DNA of 64,000 bases, from assembly GCA_029204045.2 (NCBI GenBank), contig CM055082.1, positions 1,119,315 to 1,183,314 of the forward strand, given 5' to 3'. Positions 22,267 through 33,349 of this stretch are shown here, in pieces. The DNA is from Tillandsia leiboldiana. Lineage: Eukaryota > Streptophyta > Magnoliopsida > Poales > Bromeliaceae. How positions within the stretch are numbered: the first letter of the stretch is position 1; each line of letters opens with the position of its first letter. Both the position numbers and the translations under genes were made by a program. The notes under the pieces are model-generated. The model did no database searches. It was not told where the DNA came from and saw only the letters and a program-made list of their open reading frames with translations.

Positions 22267-23715
22267 ATGGATGCTGCTACCGAAAACCTTATTGGAGCAC
22301 AATGCTTGGTTTGCAGAAGGCCTTTCTCTTTGGAAACCGAAATAAACGATGGTTTTGAAGCGATAAATATCTGCAGAGAGTGTAAAATGATTGTTCTCAA
22401 CAGTCCTAATAGAGATGTTTCTATTAGTGATATTCGTCGAAGAAGGCGGCAAAGAAGAAGAAGAGCTTTGAGATATGGAAGCTCCAATTCAGTGGACGGT
22501 GATTCATTTTCACAAAGATTCTCCCATTTGATTAATTTGGCCAGCCAAAGCCATGAGACGGATTCTACTCTGAGCCATTCTAGAAGATGGCCACGTACAT
22601 TCTCCGACAACGATAGTGATTCTGTGCTCGGTGAGAGTGAATCGAACCTCAGTTTCAGTAACTATGGTGGAGAATCAGATACTTCGATCGATCAAAATAG
22701 TTTATTAAATCAAGAAATGTACTTCCAGCTTGATAATGAAAGCTATGTGTACACAGATACAGATATAGATCCGATGCATGCCGGCTTGGATCAGTGGAAT
22801 TCAGACGACCAAGACGAAGAAGATGATGGGGGGGATTGGGATGATAGAGAAAGCCCTAACGGCATTATAGAGAGAGAAAGTCAAACTCAAGATGGTGGTC
22901 TTGTTCGTTGGAGGATGAGGGGGGGTTTCGAAGGGGGTGTACATTATGCCGACCTGTTTGTCGACTTTGAGGACTTTGAATTAGAGATTAGACCGGCAGG
23001 TTTCGTTGCAGATCCAGGTGACTATGTAGACCCCGCCCGTTTCGAGGAACTTCTAGAACAATTTGCGGAGAATGATGCCTCAAGAAGAGGGGCACCACCA
23101 GCTAGTGCTTCTGTCATGCTGAACCTTCCTTCCATGGTTATATCAAAGAGCCACGAAAAGGACGGTAGCTTAATTTGCCCAGTTTGCAAGGACCCATTAC
23201 TGATAAACACTGAAGCAAAACAGCTTCCTTGTCTGCACCTCTACCACCCATCGTGCATATTACCGTGGTTAAGTTCAAGAAATACGTGCCCCGTTTGCCG
23301 TTATGAGCTTCCCACTGATGACATTGAATACGAGAGGGCCAAGACGGAGCTACTGAACAGGAATTTGGCCGAGGAGAGTTCTTATAATAGATCTAATGAT
23401 TTGGAGGTCAATGAAACTCATGATAATGGTAATGACAGATTTGCCAGCAGAATAGAGGAGAGTAGATCAGAGGGTGGCGATCAAGTCAGGGTTAGATCGA
23501 ACGGTGCTGATCGGAGAGGTGGCGGGTGGTGGCTTTTAGCTGCAGCTCCGATAGTTAGTCTTGTCGGTATCGTTCTAGTATTGTGGTTCAAGAATCCTAA
23601 TGGTAATAACAGAAGTCGGCGCGGCGCTAGAGAACAGGTGGAAAGGCAACTTAGTGGTGCTCAGAACTCCGTCGGTCGTGGAGACGGGAAGAGAAGATGG
23701 TGGTCTTTCTTCTAG
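22267..23715 (+). CDS. RING-H2 E3 ubiquitin ligase with C-terminal membrane segment
   Basis: A single coding exon encodes 482 aa. An N-terminal zinc-ribbon-like motif has Cys13-x2-Cys16 and Cys36-x2-Cys39. A Ser/Arg-rich and then acidic middle region follows. The RING-H2 runs from Cys304 (CPVCKDPL, CLHLYHPSCILPW, CPVC), with the His pair that defines the H2 type and the Trp used for E2 contact. A hydrophobic segment at about 419-443 suggests a membrane anchor near the C-terminus, followed by a basic tail ending RWWSFF. Family members transfer ubiquitin from E2 to substrates; the target here is unknown. The start is the first ATG and sits exactly at an exon boundary. Confidence 0.9.
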   Translation: MDAATENLIGAQCLVCRRPFSLETEINDGFEAINICRECKMIVLNSPNRDVSISDIRRRRRQRRRRALRYGSSNSVDGDSFSQRFSHLINLASQSHETDSTLSHSRRWPRTFSDNDSDSVLGESESNLSFSNYGGESDTSIDQNSLLNQEMYFQLDNESYVYTDTDIDPMHAGLDQWNSDDQDEEDDGGDWDDRESPNGIIERESQTQDGGLVRWRMRGGFEGGVHYADLFVDFEDFELEIRPAGFVADPGDYVDPARFEELLEQFAENDASRRGAPPASASVMLNLPSMVISKSHEKDGSLICPVCKDPLLINTEAKQLPCLHLYHPSCILPWLSSRNTCPVCRYELPTDDIEYERAKTELLNRNLAEESSYNRSNDLEVNETHDNGNDRFASRIEESRSEGGDQVRVRSNGADRRGGGWWLLAAAPIVSLVGIVLVLWFKNPNGNNRSRRGAREQVERQLSGAQNSVGRGDGKRRWWSFF

Positions 23716-23719
23716 GTAA

Positions 23720-24350
23720 TCTGCTTGTTTTTGTGGCTTTTTATCTTCTGATTGCTTTTTTGTTGCTGGTGTTCTCTTTCTTATGGTGACTGTAATAAAA
23801 TAAGTTTCAACCTTAACCAACCATTGGGAAATTGCTAAGGGGGGGCCGCTCTCAACTACCGTTTGCATTGTATTGAATGGTACTGGCTTTTTTTAGTGCG
23901 ATGGTAAAAATCTCACTTGAAAACAACCGAAAAGAGAGAATCTCACCAAAGGGCAAATATTTGGCGTAGTTTTGTTGTTTCTTTTCCTAAATCTTCATCC
24001 TAAGAGTGGTTGGATTATGCTTCCTCTTTTTTTTTTTTTTTTTCCTTTTCTGCTTAATTTCTATGCAATTGAATTGAATGTGATTGATTGTTTTATTGTA
24101 AAATTTCATGTGATTGAATGTATCTGCACTTGGGGAGTTTTGTATTGTTCTTATTAATGTTGAGAGCGGTAGAATTCTACAAAAAAAGTTTCTGACAAGA
24201 CAGCAAATTTCTGAGAAACAGCTGCCTCAATACACTCGACATGTTCCGGTTGTACCGATTGCCGTACATCCAGGACAACAGGTGATTCACGCTACTACAC
24301 CACACTGCAAAACCTGTATGCACAGTACTATCCAGCTCGAATCTGGGCCA
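23720..24350. other. RING gene 3' UTR and spacer
   Basis: AT-rich, with a T run at about 24028-24043. No further gene recognised. Confidence 0.5.
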
Positions 24351-24359
24351 CACAACACA

Positions 24360-24720
24360 TAAAGCGCATGGCCCTCGTTCTGCCACGTGGCGACAGGATA
24401 CCGACAAAATATCTCCACGGACGTCGCTGCACCCTCACTTCACTTCACTTCCACTCGACGTCTCGGACCGCTCTCTACCATCCCGCATCCTCTTTTCGAA
24501 CCACTACCATTAATTTAATCCTTGACCGTCCACTCACCAGATCCAGCCTAAGATCGACCGTCCTTTTTTACGTGTAATCAACTATCCCGCGTAATCGAAG
24601 TGGTAATAATTTATCATCAGTGATCCAACGGTCCATATCTATGGGATCAAAAATGGACCCGTGAGGGTCTATATAAATTCCTTAGCCTCTGCAGGCCTAT
24701 TGGACCACCCAAGAGTTTTC
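24360..24720 (+). promoter_or_regulatory. Promoter-like block without a recognised gene
   Basis: GC-richer than its flanks. Contains a G-box CACGTG (24384-24389, in GCCACGTGGC) and TATATAAA (24670-24677) preceded by GTGAGGGTC. No coding sequence follows; the next gene starts 1.7 kb downstream. It may be a leftover promoter, a promoter of a non-coding transcript, or chance. Confidence 0.35.
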
Positions 24721-25900
24721 AGTGTATTTTAGCGATTCAATTTTTTAAATTTTTTATTTTATTTAATTTGAGTCCCTAAAAATAATATTTTAACTGGCGA
24801 ATTCAAACCAAATAAATTAAAATATTAGATAATTAAATCTAAATAATCTGTAGTTCAGTTAAATTTAATTATTCAAAAAAAAATTTAGTAAAAATAATTT
24901 AAATTATAATATTTTAAAATTTGGATAGTATTAATAATAAGATATATTTTAGTAAACTAATACAGTTTCATACCAGTGAGCTGTCAAAAATGTTAAATTA
25001 ATTTTTTATTACCAACATTTTTCAATTAGTACTACCAAAACCAAACAAATTAACACCCAACCATACAGAGTATATATATATATATATATATTATGCGGGC
25101 CCAGTATTAACACTTGTCAGTGCACTCGGTCCACCCGATCCACCGAGCACCTATAAAAAGGAATTTTTTTAAAAAGGAATTTAAAATTATTTCCATTTAT
25201 TGAAAACGCCCATCTAACGTCCGTAAGTTAATAAATGTTCTAACGGACGTTAGTGAGCTGGACGTGTTGGCCCCAACAACAAAATACCAAATATGCGAAA
25301 CCTTTTGTCCTCCTCTGTACTGACCGTAGGATTAGGATTAGACGGTCGTGATTGGAGATTATGGGGAACACAGGGATGTGGAAACTTTACAAAATGGCCC
25401 CCCGTTGCGTACATGTAGAAAGGACCTCGAAGGAATCAGAACGTTGGAAAAAGAGGGACCAAAAAGAAAAAAAAAAGACAAAAAAAATAATAAAACCATA
25501 ATTTAGATGCTTCACTTATTTAAACAAACTTCTTATGAGGCTAAAGAAGTTACATTAAGGTAAAAAAAAAATTAATTAGTGTTTTAAATTATAGATATTA
25601 GAATATTATATTATAAAAGTTTAGGCACTAAGGTGATTAATTTACATTTCATTTCATACTGTAAAGAGAGAGAAAACGTAACGGCGTTAATGCGTGAAGC
25701 TCACGCCTCCGTCCACGTAGGACAAAAGTCAGGGGCAATTTGGGGAATTCACAAGTGCCAAGTGGGTTTTAGCAGTGGTTTATGCGCCACTTCCTCGTGA
25801 TATATCTTTTTTCTTTTTCTTTTTCCTTTTTTTATTTTTTATTTTTTATTTTTTGTTTTTGGGTCACACACTCCTCTCCTTGCTCTCCTCCCAGTTTTAT
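24720..25900. other. AT-rich intergenic region upstream of DUF1191 gene
   Basis: Contains (TA)n at about 25073-25090 and a perfect 11-bp inverted repeat, CTAACGTCCGT (25214-25224) and ACGGACGTTAG (25243-25253). The region after 25690 has TCCACGTAGG and T-rich blocks and grades into a leader. No gene seen. Confidence 0.5.
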
Positions 25901-26455
25901 TCTCTATAATAAAATCTCATCCTCTCCCCATTAAAGGCGTCGGATTCGAGTTGGGATCTCTACGATCTCCACGCGGTTAAGGTTTTCCTTTTGGAAGCGT
26001 CTGTTCGTTTGAAATCTCCGCATTTTGGAGGTAATTTGAGCTTTAAATCGATCCGCATTGGTCGGTTTGGGGATTTTTTTGGTGTTTCCGCAGTTAAAAG
26101 TTTCCAAAAGAGGGATTGTTCGAAGGATTCGGCGGTTTATTGAGTGGATTGAGCTCCAAATACACAGGCATTGCTGAGATTTGAAGCAAAAGTTATCTGC
26201 GTTAGGGTTTCATTCGAGCTTAATGCAGGTGCTATGGAGAAAAATTGGGGTTTTTAGCTTCAAATATTCTGTTTCTTGGTGATTTCGTTCCAATGTATCA
26301 TACACTGGTGCTCAGTTAATCCTTGTAGATCATATTTGTTTACTTTGTTTTGCTTTGATTTGGTTGTGCACATTGCCTCTTCTTACTACCGAAAAGCACA
26401 ATGAGGAGCATGAAATAGCTCCATACTACACTAACTGCTGAAATCTACACATGCT

Positions 26456-27394
26456 ATGGAGTTTAGTCCCCAATTCTCACTCTTTCTTGCGCTATTCCTC
26501 GTAGTCGTAGTTTTATCTACACGGCAATGTGATTCCCAATCTCCTGAATCTTCGCCTACACTAGCGAGAGAATTGGATGCGATTCTTCAAGATTATGCAT
26601 TTCGAGCTTTCGTCCACCCTAAAACTGGAATCACTTACGACGGTTCGGTCCCATCTAATCTCACTGGTATTCAAATTGCTGCTATGAGGCTTCGGAGTGG
26701 AAGTTTGAGAAAAAGGGGAGTTCCAAGCTACAAAGAATTCGAGATCCCGCCGGGGGTAATTATACAGCCCTACGTGGAGCGCATTGTCCTTGTTTACCAC
26801 AATTTGGGACATTGGTCTTCTTCCAATTATCCTTTACCAGGTTTTACCTATTTAGCCCCCGTCCTCGGGCTCCTTGCTTATGATGCATCGAATTTATCGG
26901 CCACCGACTTGCCTGAATTGGATTTTGTAGCTTCTGGTTCACCGCTATTGATCAAGTTCACAAACTTGAGCCTAGTGTCGGGTGGGGTCACGGCTCAATG
27001 CGTGTGGTTCGATTTGGATGGCGTGCCAGAGTTCAGGGATTTGGTTTCGCGTAATACTTGCTCTACTTACCGACGAGGACATTTTTCTATAGTGGTCAAC
27101 TCGACGGAGATTCTCTCTCCTCCGGGGCCGGGTGTATTTCCGGGTGAGCACAAGAAGAGCTCTAGAGCGTGGAAAATTGTCGTCGGAGTGATAGGAGGGT
27201 TTGCTGTCCTAGTTCTGGTCGCATTACTTGCGGTGTGGATAAGTCTGTTCAAACGGAGTAGAAAAGTGGCAGAAATGGAAAGGCGGGCGGAGGTGGGGGA
27301 GGCATTGCAAATGGCGCGGGTTGGGGACACCCGGGCGCCTGTGGCGTTAGGGATACGAACACAACCAAGGCTCGAGGATGAGTATGTTGCATAA
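26456..27394 (+). CDS. DUF1191 family type I membrane protein
   Basis: One exon encodes 312 aa. A signal peptide is evident (residues 1-27). The extracellular part includes LARELDAILQDYAFRAF, LTGIQIAAMRLRSGSLR, RIVLVYHNLGHWSSSNY and FTYLAPVLGLLAYDASN, which are recognisable features of plant DUF1191 proteins. Several N-glycosylation sites are present. A membrane segment (about 238-262) is followed by a basic cytoplasmic tail, KRSRKVAEMERRAEVGEAL. Family members have no established biochemical function, so none is assigned. The ATG is the first of the long frame; a long leader (about 25930-26455) with upstream ATGs precedes it and could reduce translation. Confidence 0.85.
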   Translation: MEFSPQFSLFLALFLVVVVLSTRQCDSQSPESSPTLARELDAILQDYAFRAFVHPKTGITYDGSVPSNLTGIQIAAMRLRSGSLRKRGVPSYKEFEIPPGVIIQPYVERIVLVYHNLGHWSSSNYPLPGFTYLAPVLGLLAYDASNLSATDLPELDFVASGSPLLIKFTNLSLVSGGVTAQCVWFDLDGVPEFRDLVSRNTCSTYRRGHFSIVVNSTEILSPPGPGVFPGEHKKSSRAWKIVVGVIGGFAVLVLVALLAVWISLFKRSRKVAEMERRAEVGEALQMARVGDTRAPVALGIRTQPRLEDEYVA

Positions 27395-27399
27395 ATTGA

Positions 27400-29770
27400 T
27401 TTTGTAGGGTCTGCAATTGATTGAGCCCTAAGTATATGTGTTAGGATTTGATGGAGATAAACTTAAAGACTGATCAGTAGCACGGCAGTGCTCATTAACA
27501 AGGAACAAGTGGGGGATGTTGTTGAAAATGTTCAGTATGTAAAGAATCAGCAGGTATTCATTGGTTATGTTCCTTTTACGTTTTATCTTAGTATTTGTTC
27601 AAGATCAGATCAAGGCATTCTTTTGAGGGAGTTAGCCGAAATGATCTTCATGGAATTGCGCTCATCTATAAGGAATTTCCAACCATCTATATATGCACCT
27701 TGGAGACGAAGGCACCCCTATGTAGAATTGGTGGTCTGGGCATATCTCAATCATTCTTTTTGTTCCTGTACTCAAATCAAGCTTGCAAATAAATATGAGG
27801 TATTATTCATTTCTGTTTAAATCGGTGTCGTTTTGGTATGCTCTTCTTCTGCATTTACACTGTTGATTCTTTATTACTTTGACTACGTTTAAACGCAGCT
27901 TAGTTCATTATTTTCATACTGGAATGTCAAAGGTGATACTTAAGTATTCTGATGAACTGAACCTTAGTTTCAGTTGTCACCAGTTAGGAAACTACTGGGA
28001 CAAATAGTCATGGAGTCAGCTTAACAAAATGGTGTCATTGTCTAGGCTTTTTTTCTATCCAATAGCAGGTTTACTTTGGCCAACTTTTGCAATATATCAG
28101 GAGAAGAGATTATTTTCTTAAACAATGTAAACTCCATTTATAATGGAAAGCTCCCTCTTAAATATATCACAGAAAATGTGATCAAACCTTTTAGAGGAAA
28201 AGATGGCATTCCACACAATAAGACAATTATTTTATGAAATATTAGATTAAATGTCGGATGAATATTTGGCTAATAATAGCATGTTTGAAGTGGCTCAAGT
28301 AATGCTGTTTGAGGAAGCTATCGGGAAGAGAATCAACAAATTGGTCGCCATCGATATCCTCCCTAGTAGCTAGCTTTTCTTTGTAGCAAAAGGAGAAGTT
28401 TCTCATTGGAGCTTCTGCCTATGGTGTACTAAAACTCATTTAAGCTTTCTTGCTGCTACAAACCTACTTTTATTTACCAAGTGCCTAGATGGTGATTTTC
28501 TTGAAATAGAGATGCCGTTTCAAAACCCAAGCAAAAAGGGCACTTGGTGGGCACTGAACTGTCTTCAATCAAGGTTAGTTTAACTTTATTTAACTTCTTT
28601 TAGCACCATGTTATGGAGATGATTTACTAATGCATGCTTTGTATTTTTACTACTTTTACCACCATGTTGTGTAGATGATGATTCATGAAACAAAAATAAA
28701 GAAACTAAATGAAAAGGTTTATTTCAAATTGTGAGGTGAGAGTGAGAGTTTTCAAGTTCAGTTTGTAAAATTTACTAGTTAAAAGTCAAAAAATTTAGGC
28801 CACTCTAACTTGAGATCTAAATAGTACACAAGAAAACTACTGTTCATGAATGATGCCAAAAGGAATGCCAACAAACATCCATCTTGGCGCTTATCATTGT
28901 CTGTGTGAGTAGAAAATGTAGCATTGTCACTAATCTGTTCACCAAACTATACAAGCTATGCATAAATAGTCACATGTGACCAAGTTATGATCTGAACCCT
29001 CTAGATGATTAGCAGCACAATTAACAAAATCTAGCTGATGTCATAAGAGGTTTTGAAATCTTTAGCCCTGACAATAACATATTAGATTAAATAAACCATA
29101 CAAATATGCATCTTATATTGTCATTAAATTAATTAACACCCAGTCATGTGATTAATTAAACTGAGGATTTGAACTATCTAGTTGATTAATACATTAATAA
29201 AGTTTAGCAGAGGCCATTAATTAGTAGTTTAAAATAATAATTCACGCGATCGGCTACATATCATTCAGCTGGAAATAAGTTGAATAATATAGAAGAGAGA
29301 GAAACATAAGGACATTCTTCTGGTTATGTGAGTTTAAAATTTGAAATCAAACACTGATAAAAGGTCTGACTAGGTTTATTATCATGCACACAACCCTATC
29401 TGTTAAGACAAATAAGGATTTTGTTTCACTTGTAAAATGTCCAACTTGAATTGTCTGAGTGGACTTTGGGGAACAAATAATTTGGCGTGTAACCATGACA
29501 CATTGAGTTTAAACTTGTTGATATAAATTAATTTTTCCATACCCAAAGTGATAAAATAAGGTGTGCAATGTATGAGTATTAATATGGGTACATGGAAAAT
29601 TCAAAATAGATTCCGAAATCACACTTCAAAAAGAAATATACCACAAATATTTTTTTGGTTCCAGAGTATATGTGGAGGCTTATATAACATTCATTCACAA
29701 AACGAAAGCACTCTTTTACGACTTTGAACCAAAAGGTTTCAAAAGCGTCAGGTCAAAACGATGCGTCCAA
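27400..29770. other. Long AT-rich spacer, no gene recognised
   Basis: The first few hundred bases are the DUF1191 3' UTR. Around 28370-28450 are AGCAAAAGGAGAAG and TTGGAGCTTCTGCC motifs that resemble dispersed family B. Nothing else is supported. Confidence 0.45.
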
Positions 29771-29775
29771 AAGTT

Positions 29776-30532
29776 TCAGGTCATAACGGCTTCACCATAA
29801 AGCTGCTTCCGAATCTGCAGGATAGAAAGGACATTAAGATTAGGACAAATCTCATAAAAACATGGTGATGGTTTCATCTTAAAAACAGTTTAGTAGAACG
29901 GTTCAATTAAGGCTATATATATATTTCTGTAAACACAACAGTATAAATCTGACAAATCAAACATTTGAAGGAAATAGACCAACATTGACATTTTGTTTGG
30001 ACACATATATATTAGATAGATATTCTGCAGCAATGTTCATAAACTACATCTGTCAGAAAAAGATAATGAAATGTATCAAAAACTGAGAGCCGTTTTTTTC
30101 TGGTTTCACTCAATCACATAAATAACTAATCACAAGAAAATACAAAAAAATGATGTAGTATTCCAACTAGAGAATGAAAGAACCTTCAATAACAGCCGAT
30201 CCACCACAGCATTCATTATATAATGTGTGTAATTAAGAAGAAGAAAATTTGCATTTTTCACCTGAACAATTAAACCTTTCAGGAGCTCTTTGTATGCATT
30301 TGAATCATCTGCAAAAACGTAAGAGCTTATCACTACAAGCATTCCTCATTGCTCACTGGAAAGATATTTCGCAGTTAAGGAACAAAATTTTCGTGACAAT
30401 TTCGTTCTAAAAGTAGTACCAAATCGTTAGATTAATCAGTTCGTGTGATGAATCGCAAAGAGCGATGAACTCACATTCGGCTGCGAACCTCTACCTGCTT
30501 ATACTTCCGTTTCTCGGATTCAACACCGTTAC
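29776..30532 (-). pseudogene. V-ATPase subunit E gene remnants
   Basis: Three collinear minus-strand fragments match parts of vacuolar H+-ATPase subunit E (peripheral stalk). An N-terminal part, VESEKRKYKQVEVR, lies at about 30484-30532. A central exon, DDSNAYKELLKGLIVQ (30262-30308), has AG and GT splice signals at its edges. A C-terminal exon, IRKQLYGEAVMT plus stop (29776-29814), follows a CTGCAG acceptor. The first piece hits a stop soon after RSRM and lacks part of the basic helix. The segments encoding the rest of the roughly 230-aa protein were not found. Retained introns point to a copied or captured genomic fragment rather than a processed copy. It is most likely non-functional. Confidence 0.6.
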
Positions 30533-30539
30533 TGTAACA

Positions 30540-31132
30540 AAATAGGTATATTTGTATTAAGCCACATACATAGTAGAAGAATATGCCTTGTAAATGGGGG
30601 CCACATGCAAGTGAGTTCGGAAGCATCTTCATTGTTCGAAAAAATTTCTAAAACAATTTGTAGGATAATATTAACTCTGTACGAATTTGAAATGGACTCT
30701 AATAATAAGTTTTGGAATCTCGCATATACCGGAGGGATCTGTACTTGCATTTTGCAAGCATCTCAGGGCATCGCAAAACTGCGAGATAACAGATTCGATC
30801 GCAGCCGCCCACGCGGCAACCGGAGTGGACGGCTCTGATTTTCTAGATCGGACGCTCCGGTTCTACACAGGTGTGGGGCGATTTCGTATTGACGTGTGGT
30901 CCCCGCGAAATTACGAAATTGCCATCGTATCGCTTTACTTAACTCCCGACCTTTTGGCCCATCCCTCATTTCCTCTGCTGTGGTCCCTGTCTCTCCGTTT
31001 CCCGCGTGAGCTCCGTCCAAAACCCTAGCTTCGCAAAACCCTAGCTGCAAATGGGAGGAGAAGGATAGAGAGAGATCGATCGATCGATCTCAAATTCCTC
31101 GATCCTCCATGGAGTAGGGTTTGCTGCTTTTC

Positions 31133-31167
<35 letters not shown>

Positions 31168-31190
31168 CCCGATGGATCCCGACTAGTCTC
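30540..31190. other. Upstream region and leader of ERF gene
   Basis: After AT-rich sequence, the region from 30760 becomes GC-richer. It has AAACCCTAG telo-box-like motifs at about 31020-31043, GATCGATCGATCGATC at about 31075-31090, and a (CT)n tract at about 31130-31168 before the ATG at 31199. This is consistent with a promoter and 5' UTR. Confidence 0.5.
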
Positions 31191-31198
31191 TCTCTTCG

Positions 31199-31741
31199 AT
31201 GGAAACCCTAGCAAATCCGGTCCGTGCGACGGCCGCGGCGGTGGGTTCGGCGGCGCCGACGGCGCCGTCGTGCCGCGCCAGAACCGCGCGGAGGCCGAGG
31301 ATCGTCCGGATCGTCCTCGACGACGCCGATGCCACCGACTCCTCGTCGTCCTCATCAGGCGACGAGGATGAAGGGGGGAGGCGGCGGCGCGGGGGGGTGA
31401 AGCGGAGCGTGCTCGAGGTCACCGCCGGGGCGTCGGAGGCGGTGAAGTTCCGCGGCGTGCGGCGGCGGCCGTGGGGGCGGTGGGCGGCGGAGATCCGCGA
31501 CCCAGCGCGGCGGCGGAGGGTGTGGCTGGGGACGTTCGACACGGCGGAGGAGGCCGCCGCCGCCTACGACAGCGCCGCCGTGCGAATGCGTGGCTCGAGG
31601 GCGGTGACCAACTTCCCCTTGAACATCCCGCCCCCGCCGGAGAAGGGCGGCGGCGCCGCCGCCACCTCCTCCGCCGGGAGCGGAGATTCCCATCCCTCGC
31701 CTCTGTCGGTGCTCTGCGACTCGCTGTTTCTATGTAAGTAA
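31199..31741 (+). CDS. AP2/ERF transcription factor, CRF type (C-terminus uncertain)
   Basis: The open frame encodes 180 aa. An N-terminal CRF-like motif, RRPRIVRIVLDDADATDSSS, precedes one AP2 domain (about 81-140: FRGVRRRPWGRWAAEIRDP, RVWLGTFDTAEEAAAAYD, AAVRMRGSRAVTNFP). The residues used by ERF proteins to bind GCC boxes are present, including WAAEIRDP with the ERF-type Ala and Asp later. The combination defines cytokinin response factors and PTI6-like factors. The frame ends soon after SPLSVL, a motif that family members usually follow with an acidic activation tail. The stop codon overlaps TATGTAAGTAA, a consensus splice donor, so the last residues may be intronic and a further exon may exist. 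I did not find that exon. Confidence 0.87.
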   Translation: METLANPVRATAAAVGSAAPTAPSCRARTARRPRIVRIVLDDADATDSSSSSSGDEDEGGRRRRGGVKRSVLEVTAGASEAVKFRGVRRRPWGRWAAEIRDPARRRRVWLGTFDTAEEAAAAYDSAAVRMRGSRAVTNFPLNIPPPPEKGGGAAATSSAGSGDSHPSPLSVLCDSLFLCK

Positions 31742-31749
31742 TCGAACGC

Positions 31750-33260
31750 CGCCTTCTATTTTAGCTTTTTTTCTTTCTTTTTTTTTTTTTAAAAAAAAAT
31801 TATGGTCTTTTTAGTGGTTGTTTGTGTTCATCTTCAGTATTAGATTAGAATTATGGGAAAATTTTGGGGAAAATATATGGGTATTGTGATTGTATGAAAA
31901 GTGTTTGTGATTATGATTGTGAGAATGTGGGCTCTGCTCATTGTAGGGTGCTTTTCATGCTGTAGACTCGTATTTTAGTGCTTGTAATTAGTTATTAAAT
32001 GAGGTAGGCTTCATGGTTTTTTTTTTTTTTGTTTAATTTACTTTTGCGATTTAATAAAATAGATTTGCATGTTAAAATATCTTTTTGGATAAAAAAATGC
32101 ATAATCTCTATCTGAAATATTAGTGCATTTTAAAATAAATATTTTTAAGCAGCAGGATGTTTTGTTAGGTTAGGTGGGTGTAATAATCGGTAGTTTTCTA
32201 TTTTTAATTTGTGATGCTTCTGTTGCATTATGGTGCTTTTTTGGGTTTTGAAAAATAAAGAGTTACTGATATGTTATTTGACACCTTATGAATTTCTTAA
32301 ATGTATAGGTTACCAGCAAAATCTATCATACATCACCATCCACCAATACATTCCATTGCATGAGTTTATTAGAAAGAATTAAAAAATAACAATTATTTTG
32401 TATTTTTCAGTTCAAAATCAGTGGGCTGTGTGAACTTTTAAAACTTCATGCTCCTATTTTATAATTGTAGAAGTTGTGCATTAATCTAGATAATTATTTT
32501 GAATTTTTAGTATTAAAAAAGCAAGTCACTGATAAAACTAAAAATTTGCCCTCACCTTTCTTTTTTTTTGAGGGTAAAGTAGTATTGCTTTGCTGTTTTA
32601 TGAAAAAGTAAGTAGTTGAATAAAAGAATAACAAATGTGGCACAAATCAGATTTATATGATTGGGCGCCTTTAATTTGATTTGAAGGGGATTTGTTAAAG
32701 ATTTATACTCTGCGAGGAGCCGAGGATTATAATTTTGTACTCTCCTTTTGTTTTGGGTGAGTAGCAGCATTTTCCCGAGATTTTCACTTGGGCTACTTTA
32801 CTTTTATTAGCTCACGTCCATGATGTTTATGTTTATTATGTCGGCAAGTTTTTTCGTCAAAAAGATTGTTAACTGGGATGGAATTTTAGATTTTGCAACC
32901 AGAAATGCTACACTACATTTTCTCCATATAGATTTAATGGAGGTGTTACGGTGATCAATGGTTTTAAAATTTAAAATTCTATTACACAGACATCATAGTT
33001 GTATGGTTTTAAAATTTAAAATTCCTGGTTGCAAAATTGTATGGTTTTAAAATTCCTGGTTGCAAAATCAGCTAAGTGGACACCATAGTTGTATGGTTTT
33101 AAATTTTAAAATTCAATTACATAGACATAAAATTTAACTAATTCGACACTAAAATTGTTTTAAATAACAGTTACATAGACATAAAAATCAACTAATTTGA
33201 CATGAAAATTGTTTTAAAAAAATTATTTAATGACCAAAAAAAACAAATTATTCCAAAAAA
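31750..33260. other. AT-rich region downstream of ERF
   Basis: Includes T runs and a cluster of ATGGTTTTAAAATT repeats at about 32960-33110 in several direct copies. No supported gene, although a second ERF exon could lie here. Confidence 0.45.
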
Positions 33261-33269
33261 AACATTTAT

Positions 33270-33343
33270 TGGCCCATGCAGGTCTCGAACCTGCGACCTT
33301 CGCGTTATTAGCACGACGCTCTAACCAACTGAGCTAATAGGCC
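33270..33343 (-). tRNA. tRNA-Ile (anticodon AAT)
   Basis: The minus strand reads GGCCTATTAGCTCAGTTGG at the 5' end and GGTTCGAGACCTGCATGGGCCA at the 3' end. The 7-bp acceptor stem forms GGCCTAT/ATGGGCC with a G-T pair. The anticodon loop GCTAATA holds AAT. Length is 74 nt with no intron and intact A and B boxes. It is a standard nuclear plant tRNA-Ile and is probably functional. Confidence 0.96.
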
Positions 33344-33349
33344 AATATA

